A stretch of DNA of 64,000 nucleotides from contig NZ_CP115921.1 of the NCBI RefSeq assembly GCF_040412085.2, forward strand, positions 248,001 through 312,000, given 5' to 3'. The notes under the pieces were generated by a model. That model was given only the letters and a program-made list of their open reading frames with translations. It was not told the DNA's origin and searched no databases. The DNA is from Vibrio sp. CB1-14. Lineage in GTDB: Bacteria; Pseudomonadota; Gammaproteobacteria; Enterobacterales; Vibrionaceae. A program made the position numbers and the translations under genes. Positions 37,444-46,762 of this stretch are shown piece after piece (the first letter of the stretch is position 1; each line of letters begins with the position of its first letter).

Positions 37444-38700
37444 ATGCAAAATTTCTTCGAGTTTATGCTGGGCTTGTTAAAAGAGCCCGCTATCATGGTT
37501 GGTTTAATTGCTTTTGTGGGCTTGGTCGCACAAAAAGCTGATGTTTCAACCATCCTTAAAGGCACTATTAAAACCGTAATGGGTTTCCTAATTTTAGGTT
37601 TCGGTGCTGGTGCACTTGTTGGCGCTCTAAATAATTTCTCTACTGTATTTACTGAAGCCTTTGGCGTAAGTGGTGTTATTCCGAATAACGAAGCTATTGT
37701 TGCTCTAGCACAAGAAGCGTTCGGTTATGAAATGGCACTTATTATGTTCTTCTCATTCCTTGTGAATATTCTTTTAGCACGTTTCACTCCGCTAAAGTAT
37801 ATTTTCCTAACAGGTCACCACACCATGTTTATGTCTATGCTGGTTGCGGTAATCCTGTCTACAGCGGAAATTCAAGGTGCGATGTTAGTGGCAATGGGTT
37901 CTATTATCGTTGGTTCGCTAATGGTTATCATGCCTGCTCTAGCACAGAAATATACTGTAAAAGTCATGGGTACAGACCAGCTTGCGATGGGTCACTTCTC
38001 AACGTTCTCATACCTTATTGCGGGTTTCGTTGGCAGCAAGTTCGGTGACGCATCTAAATCAACAGAAGATATCAACGTACCAAAGAGCCTCATGTTCTTG
38101 CGTGATACGCCTGTTGCGGTTGCAACGACTATGGCTATCTTCTTCATGTTCGCTTCTATCTTTGCAGGTGGCGAGTTTGTAGAAAGCGTGTCTGGCGGTC
38201 AAAACTGGGTCGTGTTCACCTTTATGCAATCACTAACGTTTGCTGGTGGTGTGTACATCGTTCTTCAGGGTGTGAAAATGTTGATTGCGGAAATCGTTCC
38301 AGCATTTAAAGGTATCTCTGACAAGCTAGTACCAGGTGCAAAACCAGCACTAGACTGTCCAATGGTATTCCCTGTTGCGCCTAACGCAGTATTGATTGGT
38401 TTCCTATCATCGTTCGCTGCCGGCCTTATCGCTATGGGTATCCAAGGTGCATTTGACTGGACGATTATCGTAGCGGGTGTTGTTCCTCACTTCTTCGTAG
38501 GTGGCGCTGCAGGTGTTTATGGTAACGCGATGGGTGGTCTACGCGGGGCGATTCTTGGTGCATTCACTCAAGGTCTATGTATCTCGTTCCTACCAATGCT
38601 ACTACTACCAGTTCTAGGTGGTCTTGGTCTAGAAGCAACAACGTTTGCTGACTTTGACTTCGGTGTTGTTGGTCTAATTCTAGGTTGGATTGTTCAATGA
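37444..38700 (+). CDS. PTS EIIC membrane permease, UlaA/SgaT-like
   Basis: 418 residues, hydrophobic throughout with about 10-11 helices. Motifs typical of the ascorbate/galactitol-type EIIC are seen: LVNILLARFTPLKYIFLTGHH, MGSIIVGSLMVIMPALAQK and GGAAGVYGNAMGGLRGAILG. The substrate may be L-ascorbate or another polyol or sugar acid. It overlaps the EIIA start by 4 bases. Confidence 0.9.
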   Translation: MQNFFEFMLGLLKEPAIMVGLIAFVGLVAQKADVSTILKGTIKTVMGFLILGFGAGALVGALNNFSTVFTEAFGVSGVIPNNEAIVALAQEAFGYEMALIMFFSFLVNILLARFTPLKYIFLTGHHTMFMSMLVAVILSTAEIQGAMLVAMGSIIVGSLMVIMPALAQKYTVKVMGTDQLAMGHFSTFSYLIAGFVGSKFGDASKSTEDINVPKSLMFLRDTPVAVATTMAIFFMFASIFAGGEFVESVSGGQNWVVFTFMQSLTFAGGVYIVLQGVKMLIAEIVPAFKGISDKLVPGAKPALDCPMVFPVAPNAVLIGFLSSFAAGLIAMGIQGAFDWTIIVAGVVPHFFVGGAAGVYGNAMGGLRGAILGAFTQGLCISFLPMLLLPVLGGLGLEATTFADFDFGVVGLILGWIVQ

Positions 38701-39146
38701 GTATTTTTAATCTAATTGGTGATAACGGCATCGTTATCTGCAACGAAGAAAATCTGTCAGTTGACGCAGCACTGGACATCACTTGTTCAAAGTTACTAGA
38801 GCAAGGCAAAGTTGAAGCAAGCTACCTTGAAGCTATTAAAGAGAAGCACAAAGAAATCGGTGCTTACTATGTACTGGCTCCTAAGATTGCAATGCCTCAC
38901 GCTCGCCCAGAAGACGGTGTGAACAAAGCAGCGCTTCAAGTTACTGTGTTCAAAAACGGTGTGGATTTAGAGTCAGAAGATAACGGTGACGTATACTTCT
39001 CAATCACTCTAGCGGCGATGGATTCAGACAGCCACATCCAAACCATTATGGCGCTAGCTGAGCTGTTCCAAAACGAAGATGACGTTGACGCTATCATCGC
39101 GGCGGAAAGCAAAGCTGAAATTATTGAGATTCTGAAAAAGTACTAA
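38697..39146 (+). CDS. PTS EIIA subunit, mannitol/fructose-type (UlaC-like)
   Basis: 149 residues from ATG 38697, overlapping the EIIC stop as ATGA; the longer frame is rejected. The phosphorylated His is in KIAMPHARPEDGVN. It completes the transporter, but no metabolic enzyme or ula-type lyase gene follows, so breakdown of the substrate must be encoded elsewhere. A strong terminator follows. Confidence 0.9.
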   Translation: MSIFNLIGDNGIVICNEENLSVDAALDITCSKLLEQGKVEASYLEAIKEKHKEIGAYYVLAPKIAMPHARPEDGVNKAALQVTVFKNGVDLESEDNGDVYFSITLAAMDSDSHIQTIMALAELFQNEDDVDAIIAAESKAEIIEILKKY

Positions 39147-39171
39147 TCTCAATAAGATACGTTTGAAATAG

Positions 39172-39201
39172 AAAGCCCTTGTATGCAGATACAAGGGCTT
39201 T
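39172..39201 (+). terminator. Terminator after the PTS operon
   Basis: AAAGCCCTTGTAT (39172-39184), a GCAG loop, then the complementary arm from 39189, followed by a run of T. Confidence 0.88.
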
Positions 39202-39219
39202 TTTTATGAGGTCGAAATG

Positions 39220-39510
39220 CTATTTGATTTCTTCAGCGGCGAAATGCAATGCGCGTTCTTCATCGAACATTTCCGCGTTATAGATGACAAAACCATTGAA
39301 CAAGATGCCACTTGTCACTTGAGGTCGTCCTTTGAAACCAGCCGACGCTAGCCTTTGACAAAGTGCTTCAGGCGCCGATTGATACACAACATCCAAAAAG
39401 GGCAGCTGGCCATCGGTTACTATGCCCTGTGCGTTGAACTGCTCAATCGCGTCTGCAAAAAGGTCTGAGTCGGTGTGTTCAATGATCTCAATAACGTGTT
39501 CCAATCGCAT
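39220..39510 (-). CDS. Small protein of unknown function
   Basis: 96 residues, acidic and soluble, starting MRLEHVIEIIEHTDSDLF. It has no recognised domain or membrane segment. The frame is complete, convergent with the PTS operon across a terminator, and likely real. Confidence 0.6.
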   Translation of the reverse strand: MRLEHVIEIIEHTDSDLFADAIEQFNAQGIVTDGQLPFLDVVYQSAPEALCQRLASAGFKGRPQVTSGILFNGFVIYNAEMFDEERALHFAAEEIK

Positions 39511-39611
39511 GTATTACTCAATTCCATTTTAATCATAGAGTTACTGCCAGAGTGTACACTAGTTCTCATCCTGGTTACATGGATTGGATCAATGTCATTC
39601 TCGCCGTGTTA

Positions 39612-40526
39612 TTAGATCGCAAGCGCAATAACAAGACCAGCACTCACTAAAACAACGCCCAAAATACGCGTATTGAGCCATGGTTCTTTAAGAAACCACA
39701 TCCCCATGAACACACCAAAGATGATACTGACCTGGCGAAGCGCGACCACATAACTGACGTTTTCTACCATCGTCATTGCAAACAAGACTATGCCATAAGT
39801 CAGCCCCATCATAACACCAGCGATAGATGACTGACGCTTGTATTTCCATGTTAACGATAGCTGTTCAAACTGTCTGGTGACGAGTAACCACAGTACAAGT
39901 AACACAGAGATTCCAGCCGTTTGTAATCCTAGGTAGAGGATAGCGATGTGATGAGGAGTCAGTTCAGAGGTCTCGAACATCAGCCAATTAATCCCCTCTT
40001 TATCGACAATCGAGTAGATGGTGGTGCCAATGGCCGCCACAAACGCCCATAACACGCCAAGGTTGGCATAAGCACTTACCGTCAGTTGTCTAAAGGTTTT
40101 AATAGGCACCAGTAAACACCCCAGAGTGAGTATCGCGAACCCTACCCAAGCACTGACCCCGAGCGACTGACCAATGAACCAAGCACCAACGCCAACCATC
40201 AATACAGGCAGCGCACGCGCAATTGGATAGATAACACCAATGTCACCATGCTTGTAGGCGTTGAGCAGCCCCACCAAATAAATCACCTGCCCAATAGCGC
40301 TCAAACCAAGCAATCCCCAAAAATAAGCAGAAACATTGGAGAACCCTATTTGGACAAAACACCACACCATAAACGGAGCAAGCAGTAAGCATTGAGAAAG
40401 TGCAGCGCCTAAAGTGAAGGAGTAGCCAGATCCGCTATTGGATTTACCAAGAATATTCCAACCAGCGTGAAGCAGTGCGGAGAAAATCACCAGAAGTGCA
40501 GCGTAAAGAGTCAAAACAAAATCCAT
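39612..40526 (-). CDS. EamA/DMT-superfamily transporter
   Basis: 304 residues from ATG 40526, ten predicted membrane helices in two EamA halves (LLHAGWNILGKS ... PIARALPVLMVGVGAWFIGQ ... MGLTYGIVLFAMTMV). I reject ATG 40550 because it lies in the loop and stem of a hairpin (40536-40563) and lacks a ribosome site. It is adjacent to the 2-aminoethylphosphonate cluster but need not be part of it. Substrate unknown. Confidence 0.85.
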   Translation of the reverse strand: MDFVLTLYAALLVIFSALLHAGWNILGKSNSGSGYSFTLGAALSQCLLLAPFMVWCFVQIGFSNVSAYFWGLLGLSAIGQVIYLVGLLNAYKHGDIGVIYPIARALPVLMVGVGAWFIGQSLGVSAWVGFAILTLGCLLVPIKTFRQLTVSAYANLGVLWAFVAAIGTTIYSIVDKEGINWLMFETSELTPHHIAILYLGLQTAGISVLLVLWLLVTRQFEQLSLTWKYKRQSSIAGVMMGLTYGIVLFAMTMVENVSYVVALRQVSIIFGVFMGMWFLKEPWLNTRILGVVLVSAGLVIALAI

Positions 40527-40535
40527 GTAGAACAG

Positions 40536-40563
40536 CCAAGCAGCATTCACTTATGCTGCTTGG
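40536..40563 (-). terminator. Hairpin downstream of phnR
   Basis: An 11-bp perfect stem (40536-40546 and 40553-40563) with a 6-base loop lies after the minus-strand phnR stop; T tract weak. Confidence 0.6.
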
Positions 40564-40601
40564 TGTAAAGGTGTAGTTTTAGTAGAAAGTAGCGAGAAGA
40601 T

Positions 40602-41309
40602 CTAACGTTCGAGCTGGGCGATAGACTCTATGCTGATAGCATCATGGCGCCAATACTCGATATCACAATCAATCAGTTCACCGTGCTGATTGTAATTGAT
40701 GCGCTCTACCATCATTGCTGGGGTGCCCGATGTTGCTCTTAATGCTTGAGCCACGTCGCCTAGCAGTGACGTCGTCGTCACGCGATACTTCACCTTGGCA
40801 TAAACTACGCCGTATTTTTCACGGTAGATATCGGTCAGTGACGCACCGGCCAAATCAAGGTCGAGCAAGCCCGCAAACTTCTCAGGTCTAATGAAGTTGG
40901 TGACAAAAACAACAGGGCGCTCTTCAAGATAACGCACTCTATCAACTCGGTAGATATCAGAAAAAGCTTGAAGTTCAAGCAGTTGCGCCGCTTGTTTGGT
41001 CGTTAAGATCCCTTTTGCCGACAAAAGGTCGGTACGAGGCTGCCTATTCTGAGCAATCGCCATATTGGTAAAGTTAAGCGTTTGCGTAGGGTCGTAGCGC
41101 AGTGGCTCTGGCGAGATAAACCAGCCACGGCGATCCTCGCGATAAATCCGCCCTTCAGCTTCAAGCAATGAGAGTGCTTCTCGCAAGGTGACCCGGGTGG
41201 TGTCAAATGACTCCGCAAGCTTTCGCTCCGCCGGTAGCTTTTGCCTTGGCGACAGCATTCCAGACTCAATTTGCTCAACGATAGCGTCTTTAATTTTTAC
41301 GTATTGCAC
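40602..41309 (-). CDS. phnR: GntR/UTRA-family regulator of phosphonate use (PhnR-like)
   Basis: 235 residues. The GntR winged helix is at the N-terminus (LPAERKLAESFDTTRVTLREALSLLEAEGRI), followed by a UTRA (HutC-like) ligand domain with IYRVDRVRYLEERPVVFVTNF. It is adjacent to the 2-aminoethylphosphonate transporter genes. Three palindromes of the TGGT-N4-(A/T)CCA type lie upstream of the target genes; a HutC-type repressor sensing the aminophosphonate or a product is likely. Confidence 0.88.
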   Translation of the reverse strand: MQYVKIKDAIVEQIESGMLSPRQKLPAERKLAESFDTTRVTLREALSLLEAEGRIYREDRRGWFISPEPLRYDPTQTLNFTNMAIAQNRQPRTDLLSAKGILTTKQAAQLLELQAFSDIYRVDRVRYLEERPVVFVTNFIRPEKFAGLLDLDLAGASLTDIYREKYGVVYAKVKYRVTTTSLLGDVAQALRATSGTPAMMVERINYNQHGELIDCDIEYWRHDAISIESIAQLER

Positions 41310-41358
41310 TAGGCATCCTTATATCAATCGTCATTAGTCACGATCCTACATTTCAATA

Positions 41359-43101
41359 TTAGCGTTTACGCCAAGCTTGAGTCTTTGCTTCAAACACCTT
41401 TCCAACAAACATGTGGAGCAGTTTCGCGATAGCCGCAGAAAGCATAATCATCACCGCCATCGCTGCTGCACTGCCTGTTTGGCCAGCATCATCCATGTTC
41501 AGCACTGCCACTGATGCTGGAATCGTATTCGTTGAATACAAGAATACTACTGCCGAGGTCGTTGTTAAAGCGTTGATAAATAGATATATGGCAATGTCCA
41601 ACACCGCAGGCAAACAACACGGCAGTGACACTTTGAAAAACAGCTTATATTGAGGCAATTTGACCGATGCGGCGGTAGCCTCAATCTCAGTCGGTAGCTG
41701 CTTAAGAACGGTTAGCGCCGTCATATGTCCCACTGTGTAATAGTGCACCACGGTATTAATCACCAAAAACGCCATGGTGCCATAAAGCACACCGAGTGGA
41801 TTATTGGCATCATTAAAGTAGAAAATGTAACCCAAGCCTAGAACCAATCCTGGCACTGCCATCGGGATCACACTCATCATCTGCATCGCTTGGCGAATTG
41901 GCGCGAACGCGCGGCCTTTTTCAATGCAGTAAGCGCCGACAAAAATCACCACAGAACCAATAATCGCAGTCCATGTCGCCAGCTTCAACGAGTTAAAGTA
42001 AGGGCTCCAGCCATACGTACTCATTTCAGCAAAATTATAGTTGTTTAGAGTTAGAGCTTTGTTCCACGGCCAGAAAGTCACTAGCGAGCCATACACCGCC
42101 ATCCCCAATACCGCCAGTACAGCAAGCGACACCAACAAACAGTAAATAAAGCATAGTGAGTCACGAAGCTTGTTCGGTGATGGCTGATAAGGCACTGAGC
42201 GCGTATCGAGCATACTCTTCTGCTTTTTCTGAACCCAGCGGTCTACAGCAAACGCAAGCACCGCAGGCAACAGCAGTAAAATACTGGTTACCGCACCCAT
42301 AGAAAAGTTTTGCTGACCGACGACCTGCTTAAAAATATCCGTCGCCAAGACACTGTAACTGCCGCCAATCACTTTCGGCACACCAAAGTCGCACACCACC
42401 AGAGTAAACACCACGATGAGCGTGCTGATCACACCGTATTTCGCGGCAGGTAAGGTGATCATGAAGAAGGTTTTAATTGGTGATGTTTTAAGTGCCCTCG
42501 CCGCTTCGTACAAACGGGCATCCGAGGTACGCAATGAGGTGGTTAAAATCATCAACGCATGGGGAAATGTCCAGAAGATCAAACCAAGGGAAACACCGAT
42601 CAAACCATACACTGAGTGTCCTTGAAGCAACTCCTTCGCGATGCCCTGATTCCCAAACAAAAAGATCAAACTGATAGCAGGTAGCAAAGAAGGCGCAAGG
42701 ATAGGCGCAGTGCCCATTAAATGAAATAGGCCTTTAAATGGCATGCAAGAGCGAGTTAAAGCAAACGCATAGCCAAATGCCAGCACACCCACCACTACCG
42801 TTACGATAAGACCTAAGGTCATCGTGTTACTGAGTGAAAACCACAAGCTATCGGTGGTAAAGTAGTTGGCAAAATTAGCAAGTCCGACGAACTCACCATC
42901 GCTGTTTTGCACACTCTTTTTCACCATAGCCCACAGCGGCATAAGAATGAACAACGCCATTCCAACAAACAGCACCGTTAGCAGACTGAAAAGCACCATA
43001 TTGTCTTTACTCAGTTTCGCCGTCACATGTTGTGCGGTGAATGTTGCCGCTCGCTGTCTCATAGTCTCACTCGCATTTAATGTTGAAGTTATCTGCATCA
43101 T
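41359..43101 (-). CDS. ABC transporter permease for 2-aminoethylphosphonate, two fused permease halves
   Basis: 580 residues with about 12 membrane helices. Two EAA-type coupling motifs occur, EAARALKTSPIKTFFMITLP and EATAASVKLPQYKLFFKVSLP, so this is a fusion of two binding-protein-dependent permease units, as in FbpB-like transporters. It lies between phnT and phnR. The first start MMQITSTLN may be one codon long. Together with phnS and phnT it completes the importer. Confidence 0.9.
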   Translation of the reverse strand: MMQITSTLNASETMRQRAATFTAQHVTAKLSKDNMVLFSLLTVLFVGMALFILMPLWAMVKKSVQNSDGEFVGLANFANYFTTDSLWFSLSNTMTLGLIVTVVVGVLAFGYAFALTRSCMPFKGLFHLMGTAPILAPSLLPAISLIFLFGNQGIAKELLQGHSVYGLIGVSLGLIFWTFPHALMILTTSLRTSDARLYEAARALKTSPIKTFFMITLPAAKYGVISTLIVVFTLVVCDFGVPKVIGGSYSVLATDIFKQVVGQQNFSMGAVTSILLLLPAVLAFAVDRWVQKKQKSMLDTRSVPYQPSPNKLRDSLCFIYCLLVSLAVLAVLGMAVYGSLVTFWPWNKALTLNNYNFAEMSTYGWSPYFNSLKLATWTAIIGSVVIFVGAYCIEKGRAFAPIRQAMQMMSVIPMAVPGLVLGLGYIFYFNDANNPLGVLYGTMAFLVINTVVHYYTVGHMTALTVLKQLPTEIEATAASVKLPQYKLFFKVSLPCCLPAVLDIAIYLFINALTTTSAVVFLYSTNTIPASVAVLNMDDAGQTGSAAAMAVMIMLSAAIAKLLHMFVGKVFEAKTQAWRKR

Positions 43102-43107
43102 CGGCCT

Positions 43108-44214
43108 CTACGCTGCAGCGCCCAATGATGATTTGCTGCAGGCGTAACCAAGCAGGCCATCTTCGGCAAATTCGATATAACGAATGTCGTTGCGGCGTAA
43201 ATCAAGTTCGTTCACGTGTTTAATAGGCACATCGATATAGATAGGCGCTGAGGTTGGAGAATGCTGCATCTGAACTTCGACGCGATAAAATGCCCCTTGA
43301 AACTCTTTCGCCAAAACTTTTACTGGAATGGCATTAGAGGCTCGCTCAACAAAACGGAGGCTCTCTGGTCGCACTGCGAGGTCGAAAATTTCGCCTTGCT
43401 CAAGCGTCATGTTCTCCAATGTTGGCAACGGCAACATGCTTTCCGCAATACGCAAACTGGTAGTCGATGCAACCGACGCTTCAATAAAGTTCATGCTGCC
43501 AACAAAATCTGCTACAAAGCGAGTCGCAGGCTTTTCATACACCTCTTGCGGCGTGCCTACTTGTTCAATGACGCCGTGGTTCATTACCACGATGCGATCC
43601 GCCATAGACAATGCTTCTTCTTGATCGTGAGTCACCATAATCGTGGTAATGCCAAGCCTGCGCTGCATCTGACAAATTTCTTCACGAAGGTGAGTACGCA
43701 CTTTCGCATCAAGTGCAGACAGTGGTTCATCCAGCAATAACAGACCTGGAGACAACGCCAGTGCGCGCGCCAATGCAACACGCTGCTGCTGCCCGCCTGA
43801 GAGTTGATTTGGGTACTTGTTGCCAGAGGTTGGCAAGCCAATCATCTCTAGCCAATGCTCGACTTTTTCAAGCGCTTCTTTGTTGGTCATGCCTTGATTT
43901 TTAAGGCCAACCGCGATGTTTTCCTGCACCGTTAGATTTGGAAATAACGCGTAAGATTGAAACACAATACCGAAGTCGCGCTTTTCAGGTGGCAGAAAAG
44001 TGGTCTCTTGATCCGCTTGATGAATTTCACCAGAGGTTGGAAGATCCAATCCGGCAATAGCTCGCAACAAGGTGGTTTTTCCGCAGCCCGATGGGCCAAG
44101 AAAACAGACAAACTCACCTTTATTGATGGCGAGTGAAATTTGCTTTAATGCCGTGAACTGACCGAACTGCTTCACCACATTTTTGATATCTAGATAAGGG
44201 TTGGATACTGTCAT
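43108..44214 (-). CDS. phnT: ABC transporter ATP-binding protein for 2-aminoethylphosphonate
   Basis: 368 residues from ATG 44214; GGAGAG sits 6 bases upstream. The Walker A motif is GPSGCGKTT, the signature LSGGQQQRVALARAL, and Walker B LLLLDEPLSALD. A TOBE-like C-terminal region follows. One PhnR-type palindrome (44229-44240) sits 15 bases before the start. The longer frame from 44241 would overlap that site. Confidence 0.92.
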   Translation of the reverse strand: MTVSNPYLDIKNVVKQFGQFTALKQISLAINKGEFVCFLGPSGCGKTTLLRAIAGLDLPTSGEIHQADQETTFLPPEKRDFGIVFQSYALFPNLTVQENIAVGLKNQGMTNKEALEKVEHWLEMIGLPTSGNKYPNQLSGGQQQRVALARALALSPGLLLLDEPLSALDAKVRTHLREEICQMQRRLGITTIMVTHDQEEALSMADRIVVMNHGVIEQVGTPQEVYEKPATRFVADFVGSMNFIEASVASTTSLRIAESMLPLPTLENMTLEQGEIFDLAVRPESLRFVERASNAIPVKVLAKEFQGAFYRVEVQMQHSPTSAPIYIDVPIKHVNELDLRRNDIRYIEFAEDGLLGYACSKSSLGAAA

Positions 44215-44228
44215 CATCGTCTCTCCAA

Positions 44229-44240
44229 TGGTATATACCA
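44229..44240. promoter_or_regulatory. PhnR-type operator before phnT
   Basis: TGGTATATACCA, a perfect 12-base palindrome 15 bases upstream of the phnT start. Confidence 0.65.
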
Positions 44241-44343
44241 AATGTAAATCTGGTTTATTTCATTGGCATGACAGTTTTATAGCAGGTAGGTTGCAATGCA
44301 GGATTTTTTGAAGTAGTTGACTGGCTTTACGTATAACGACAAA

Positions 44344-44365
44344 GGGGCGATCCTAAGATCGCCCC
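44344..44365 (-). terminator. Hairpin between phnS and phnT
   Basis: GGGGCGATC / GATCGCCCC, a 9-bp stem after phnS. Its position fits an attenuator limiting read-through and keeping the binding protein more abundant. Confidence 0.7.
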
Positions 44366-44408
44366 ACACAAAGCTTTTCAAACAAGTCCATTCAGCCGAA
44401 CGAAACTG

Positions 44409-45416
44409 TTAGGATTTTGGTTCAGACTTAGCATCAAACTTCTGAGACCAGGTTTTCAATACTTCAGCACGTTCCGTGCCCATCTTACCAAAGTCCATCT
44501 CGGCCATTGCCCCCTGAACTTCAGGGTAGTTGTTAACATTGCCTGTTACCGCTTTATGGGCAACCACTGGGTAAGATTCAACATACAACTCATTTGCCGA
44601 CTTGGACACAGACCAGTCTACAACGCGCTTAGCGGCATCCGATTCTTTCACCAAACCAACGGCTTCTGACTCCCAGCCAATCCCTTTTGGCGTGATCACT
44701 GCGAGAGGTGCGCCTTGGTTAATTAGCTTAGCACCACGTACCGCCATAGAAATACCGATAGCGACTTCACCCATTCCTGCTTGAACACATGGCTTAGAGC
44801 CTGAGTGCGTGTAATGTGCGATGTTTTTATCGAGGTTTTTCATGTAGTTCCAAGCTTGGTCTTCACCCATATTTTGTAACCAAGCAGATACTTGCATGTA
44901 ACCCGTACCTGAAGACGCCGGGTTTGGCATTGCAATGTGACCCTGATAAACAGGCTTGGTCAAATCTTCCCAAGATTGTGGCTTTGGAAGGTTAAGCTGC
45001 TTAGCCACGGCTTCGTTAAAACAGATAGCGTTAAAGAAAGCATCATTACCAAACCATGCTTGGTTTGACTGAGGATCGTTCAAGTTCGGCTTCAGGTCTT
45101 CTAGTCCCTTCGGCGAGTATGGCTTAAGCACACCCTCTTCTTTGAGCAATGCCATGGAAGAGCCTGCCAAACCCCAAACCACTTCAGCGCGCGGGTTGTT
45201 TTTCTCCGCCAAAAGTTTCGCTGTCATGATACCCGTTGAGTCACGCACCCATTTGATTTTCACATCTGGGTTCTCTTTCTCAAATGCATTCTTGTATTTC
45301 GCAAGAATGTCCGTTTCGAAAGCGGTGTACACAGTGACCTCTGTTGCTGCTAGTGCGTTGGTGGCAAGTAGAGAAACCAGTGTCGCCAGTGTTCCCTTCA
45401 TCAAACGGTTTTTCAT
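44409..45416 (-). CDS. phnS: 2-Aminoethylphosphonate ABC transporter substrate-binding protein
   Basis: 335 residues with an N-terminal signal peptide (basic MKNRLMKG, then LATLVSLLATNALA). The mature part begins ATEVTVYTAFETDILAKY, an ABC solute-binding fold like AfuA/FbpA. As the periplasmic receptor it should hand its ligand to the permease and PhnT. Functional naming follows from the adjacent phnW, pbfA and phnX. It starts 19 bases from an operator-like palindrome. Confidence 0.9.
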   Translation of the reverse strand: MKNRLMKGTLATLVSLLATNALAATEVTVYTAFETDILAKYKNAFEKENPDVKIKWVRDSTGIMTAKLLAEKNNPRAEVVWGLAGSSMALLKEEGVLKPYSPKGLEDLKPNLNDPQSNQAWFGNDAFFNAICFNEAVAKQLNLPKPQSWEDLTKPVYQGHIAMPNPASSGTGYMQVSAWLQNMGEDQAWNYMKNLDKNIAHYTHSGSKPCVQAGMGEVAIGISMAVRGAKLINQGAPLAVITPKGIGWESEAVGLVKESDAAKRVVDWSVSKSANELYVESYPVVAHKAVTGNVNNYPEVQGAMAEMDFGKMGTERAEVLKTWSQKFDAKSEPKS

Positions 45417-45435
45417 TTTCGTCTCCAGTTATATT

Positions 45436-45447
45436 TGGTCTGTACCA
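45436..45447. promoter_or_regulatory. PhnR-type operator before phnS
   Basis: TGGTCTGTACCA, 19 bases upstream of the phnS start on the minus strand. Confidence 0.65.
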
Positions 45448-45632
45448 ATTTATGTAAGCCACCTTAATTTCGATTTATGACGATTAAATGAACAAAAAGT
45501 GGCAGTTTTACTAAATAGAGTTGGATTTGACGATCGAAACAGACGCATTTAACCGCGTATTAAACTTTTATGAATATTGGTTTTGACGCTTTACGACGCG
45601 CATTTTTGATTGCTAGAGTAACCACAACTTAT

Positions 45633-45644
45633 TGGTATAGTCCA
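45633..45644. promoter_or_regulatory. PhnR-type operator before phnW
   Basis: TGGTATAGTCCA, 14 bases upstream of the phnW start; the three sites share TGGTMTRKWCCA. Confidence 0.65.
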
Positions 45645-45658
45645 AATAGAGAATCAAG

Positions 45659-46762
45659 ATGAAAAACGAATACTTGCTATTAACTCCGGGTCCGCTATCG
45701 ACATCTGAAACCGTGCGCGAAGCGATGTTAAAAGACTGGTGTACATGGGATGACGACTACAACAAAGATATTGTTGAGGTCATTCGCACTAAACTGACTC
45801 GACTTGCCACAAAACAAGCGGGCTACACCAGTGTCCTAATGCAAGGAAGCGGAACCGCTTCTGTTGAGGCGACAATTGGCAGCGCCATCACTCCAAAGGG
45901 CAAATTGCTTGTTGTCGACAATGGAGCCTATGGCGCACGTATTGCGCAGATTGCTGACTACCTAAATATCGAAACCCATGTCATTGCACCGGGCGAAATT
46001 AGCAGACCGAATCTAGATGAGATTGCCAGCATCCTAGAGCAAGACATTGCCATTACGCATGTTGCGATTGTTCACTGTGAGACCACAACTGGCATGCTTA
46101 ACCCTATAGAAGCGCTCATCAAACTAGCAAAGCAACATGACAAAACTGTGATCCTTGATGCGATGTCGAGTTTTGGTGGCATCCCAATGGATATTGGTGA
46201 GCTCGGTATCGACTTTATGATCAGCTCTGCCAACAAATGTATTCAGGGCGTTCCTGGCTTTGGGTTTGTGGTTGCCAAGCAATCAGAATTAGAAAAATGC
46301 CAAGGCCAAGGGCGTTCACTCAGTCTCGATCTCTATGATCAATGGCACTGCATGGAAGTGAATCACGGCAAGTGGCGCTTCACCTCCCCAACCCATACCG
46401 TGCGTGCTTTCTATCAAGCTCTTTTAGAACTTGAGCAAGAGGGCGGTATTGAAGCGCGTTTCAATCGCTATCAGACTAACCAAAAAACACTAGTCGAAGG
46501 TATGCGTTCATTGGGCTTCCGCACGCTACTAAACGACGATCTTCATTCTCCGATCATTACCTCGTTCTACTCACCTGAGCACAGTGATTACCAGTTCAAA
46601 GCCTTTTATAACCGCTTAAAAGAGCAAGGTTTTGTTATCTACCCCGGCAAAGTCTCTAATGCTGATTGCTTCCGCATTGGCAATATTGGTGATGTGTACC
46701 CATCGGACATTGAACGCTTAATCAGCGCGGTGAAAAACGCAATGTACTGGGAGCTGGCGTAA
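45659..46762 (+). CDS. phnW: 2-Aminoethylphosphonate-pyruvate transaminase
   Basis: 367 residues. It moves the amino group of 2-aminoethylphosphonate to pyruvate, giving phosphonoacetaldehyde and alanine. The family start is [18 protein letters not shown], with [22 protein letters not shown], and the PLP-Lys in [15 protein letters not shown]. It overlaps pbfA by one base (TAATG). It is divergent from phnS. Confidence 0.95.
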   Translation: MKNEYLLLTPGPLSTSETVREAMLKDWCTWDDDYNKDIVEVIRTKLTRLATKQAGYTSVLMQGSGTASVEATIGSAITPKGKLLVVDNGAYGARIAQIADYLNIETHVIAPGEISRPNLDEIASILEQDIAITHVAIVHCETTTGMLNPIEALIKLAKQHDKTVILDAMSSFGGIPMDIGELGIDFMISSANKCIQGVPGFGFVVAKQSELEKCQGQGRSLSLDLYDQWHCMEVNHGKWRFTSPTHTVRAFYQALLELEQEGGIEARFNRYQTNQKTLVEGMRSLGFRTLLNDDLHSPIITSFYSPEHSDYQFKAFYNRLKEQGFVIYPGKVSNADCFRIGNIGDVYPSDIERLISAVKNAMYWELA

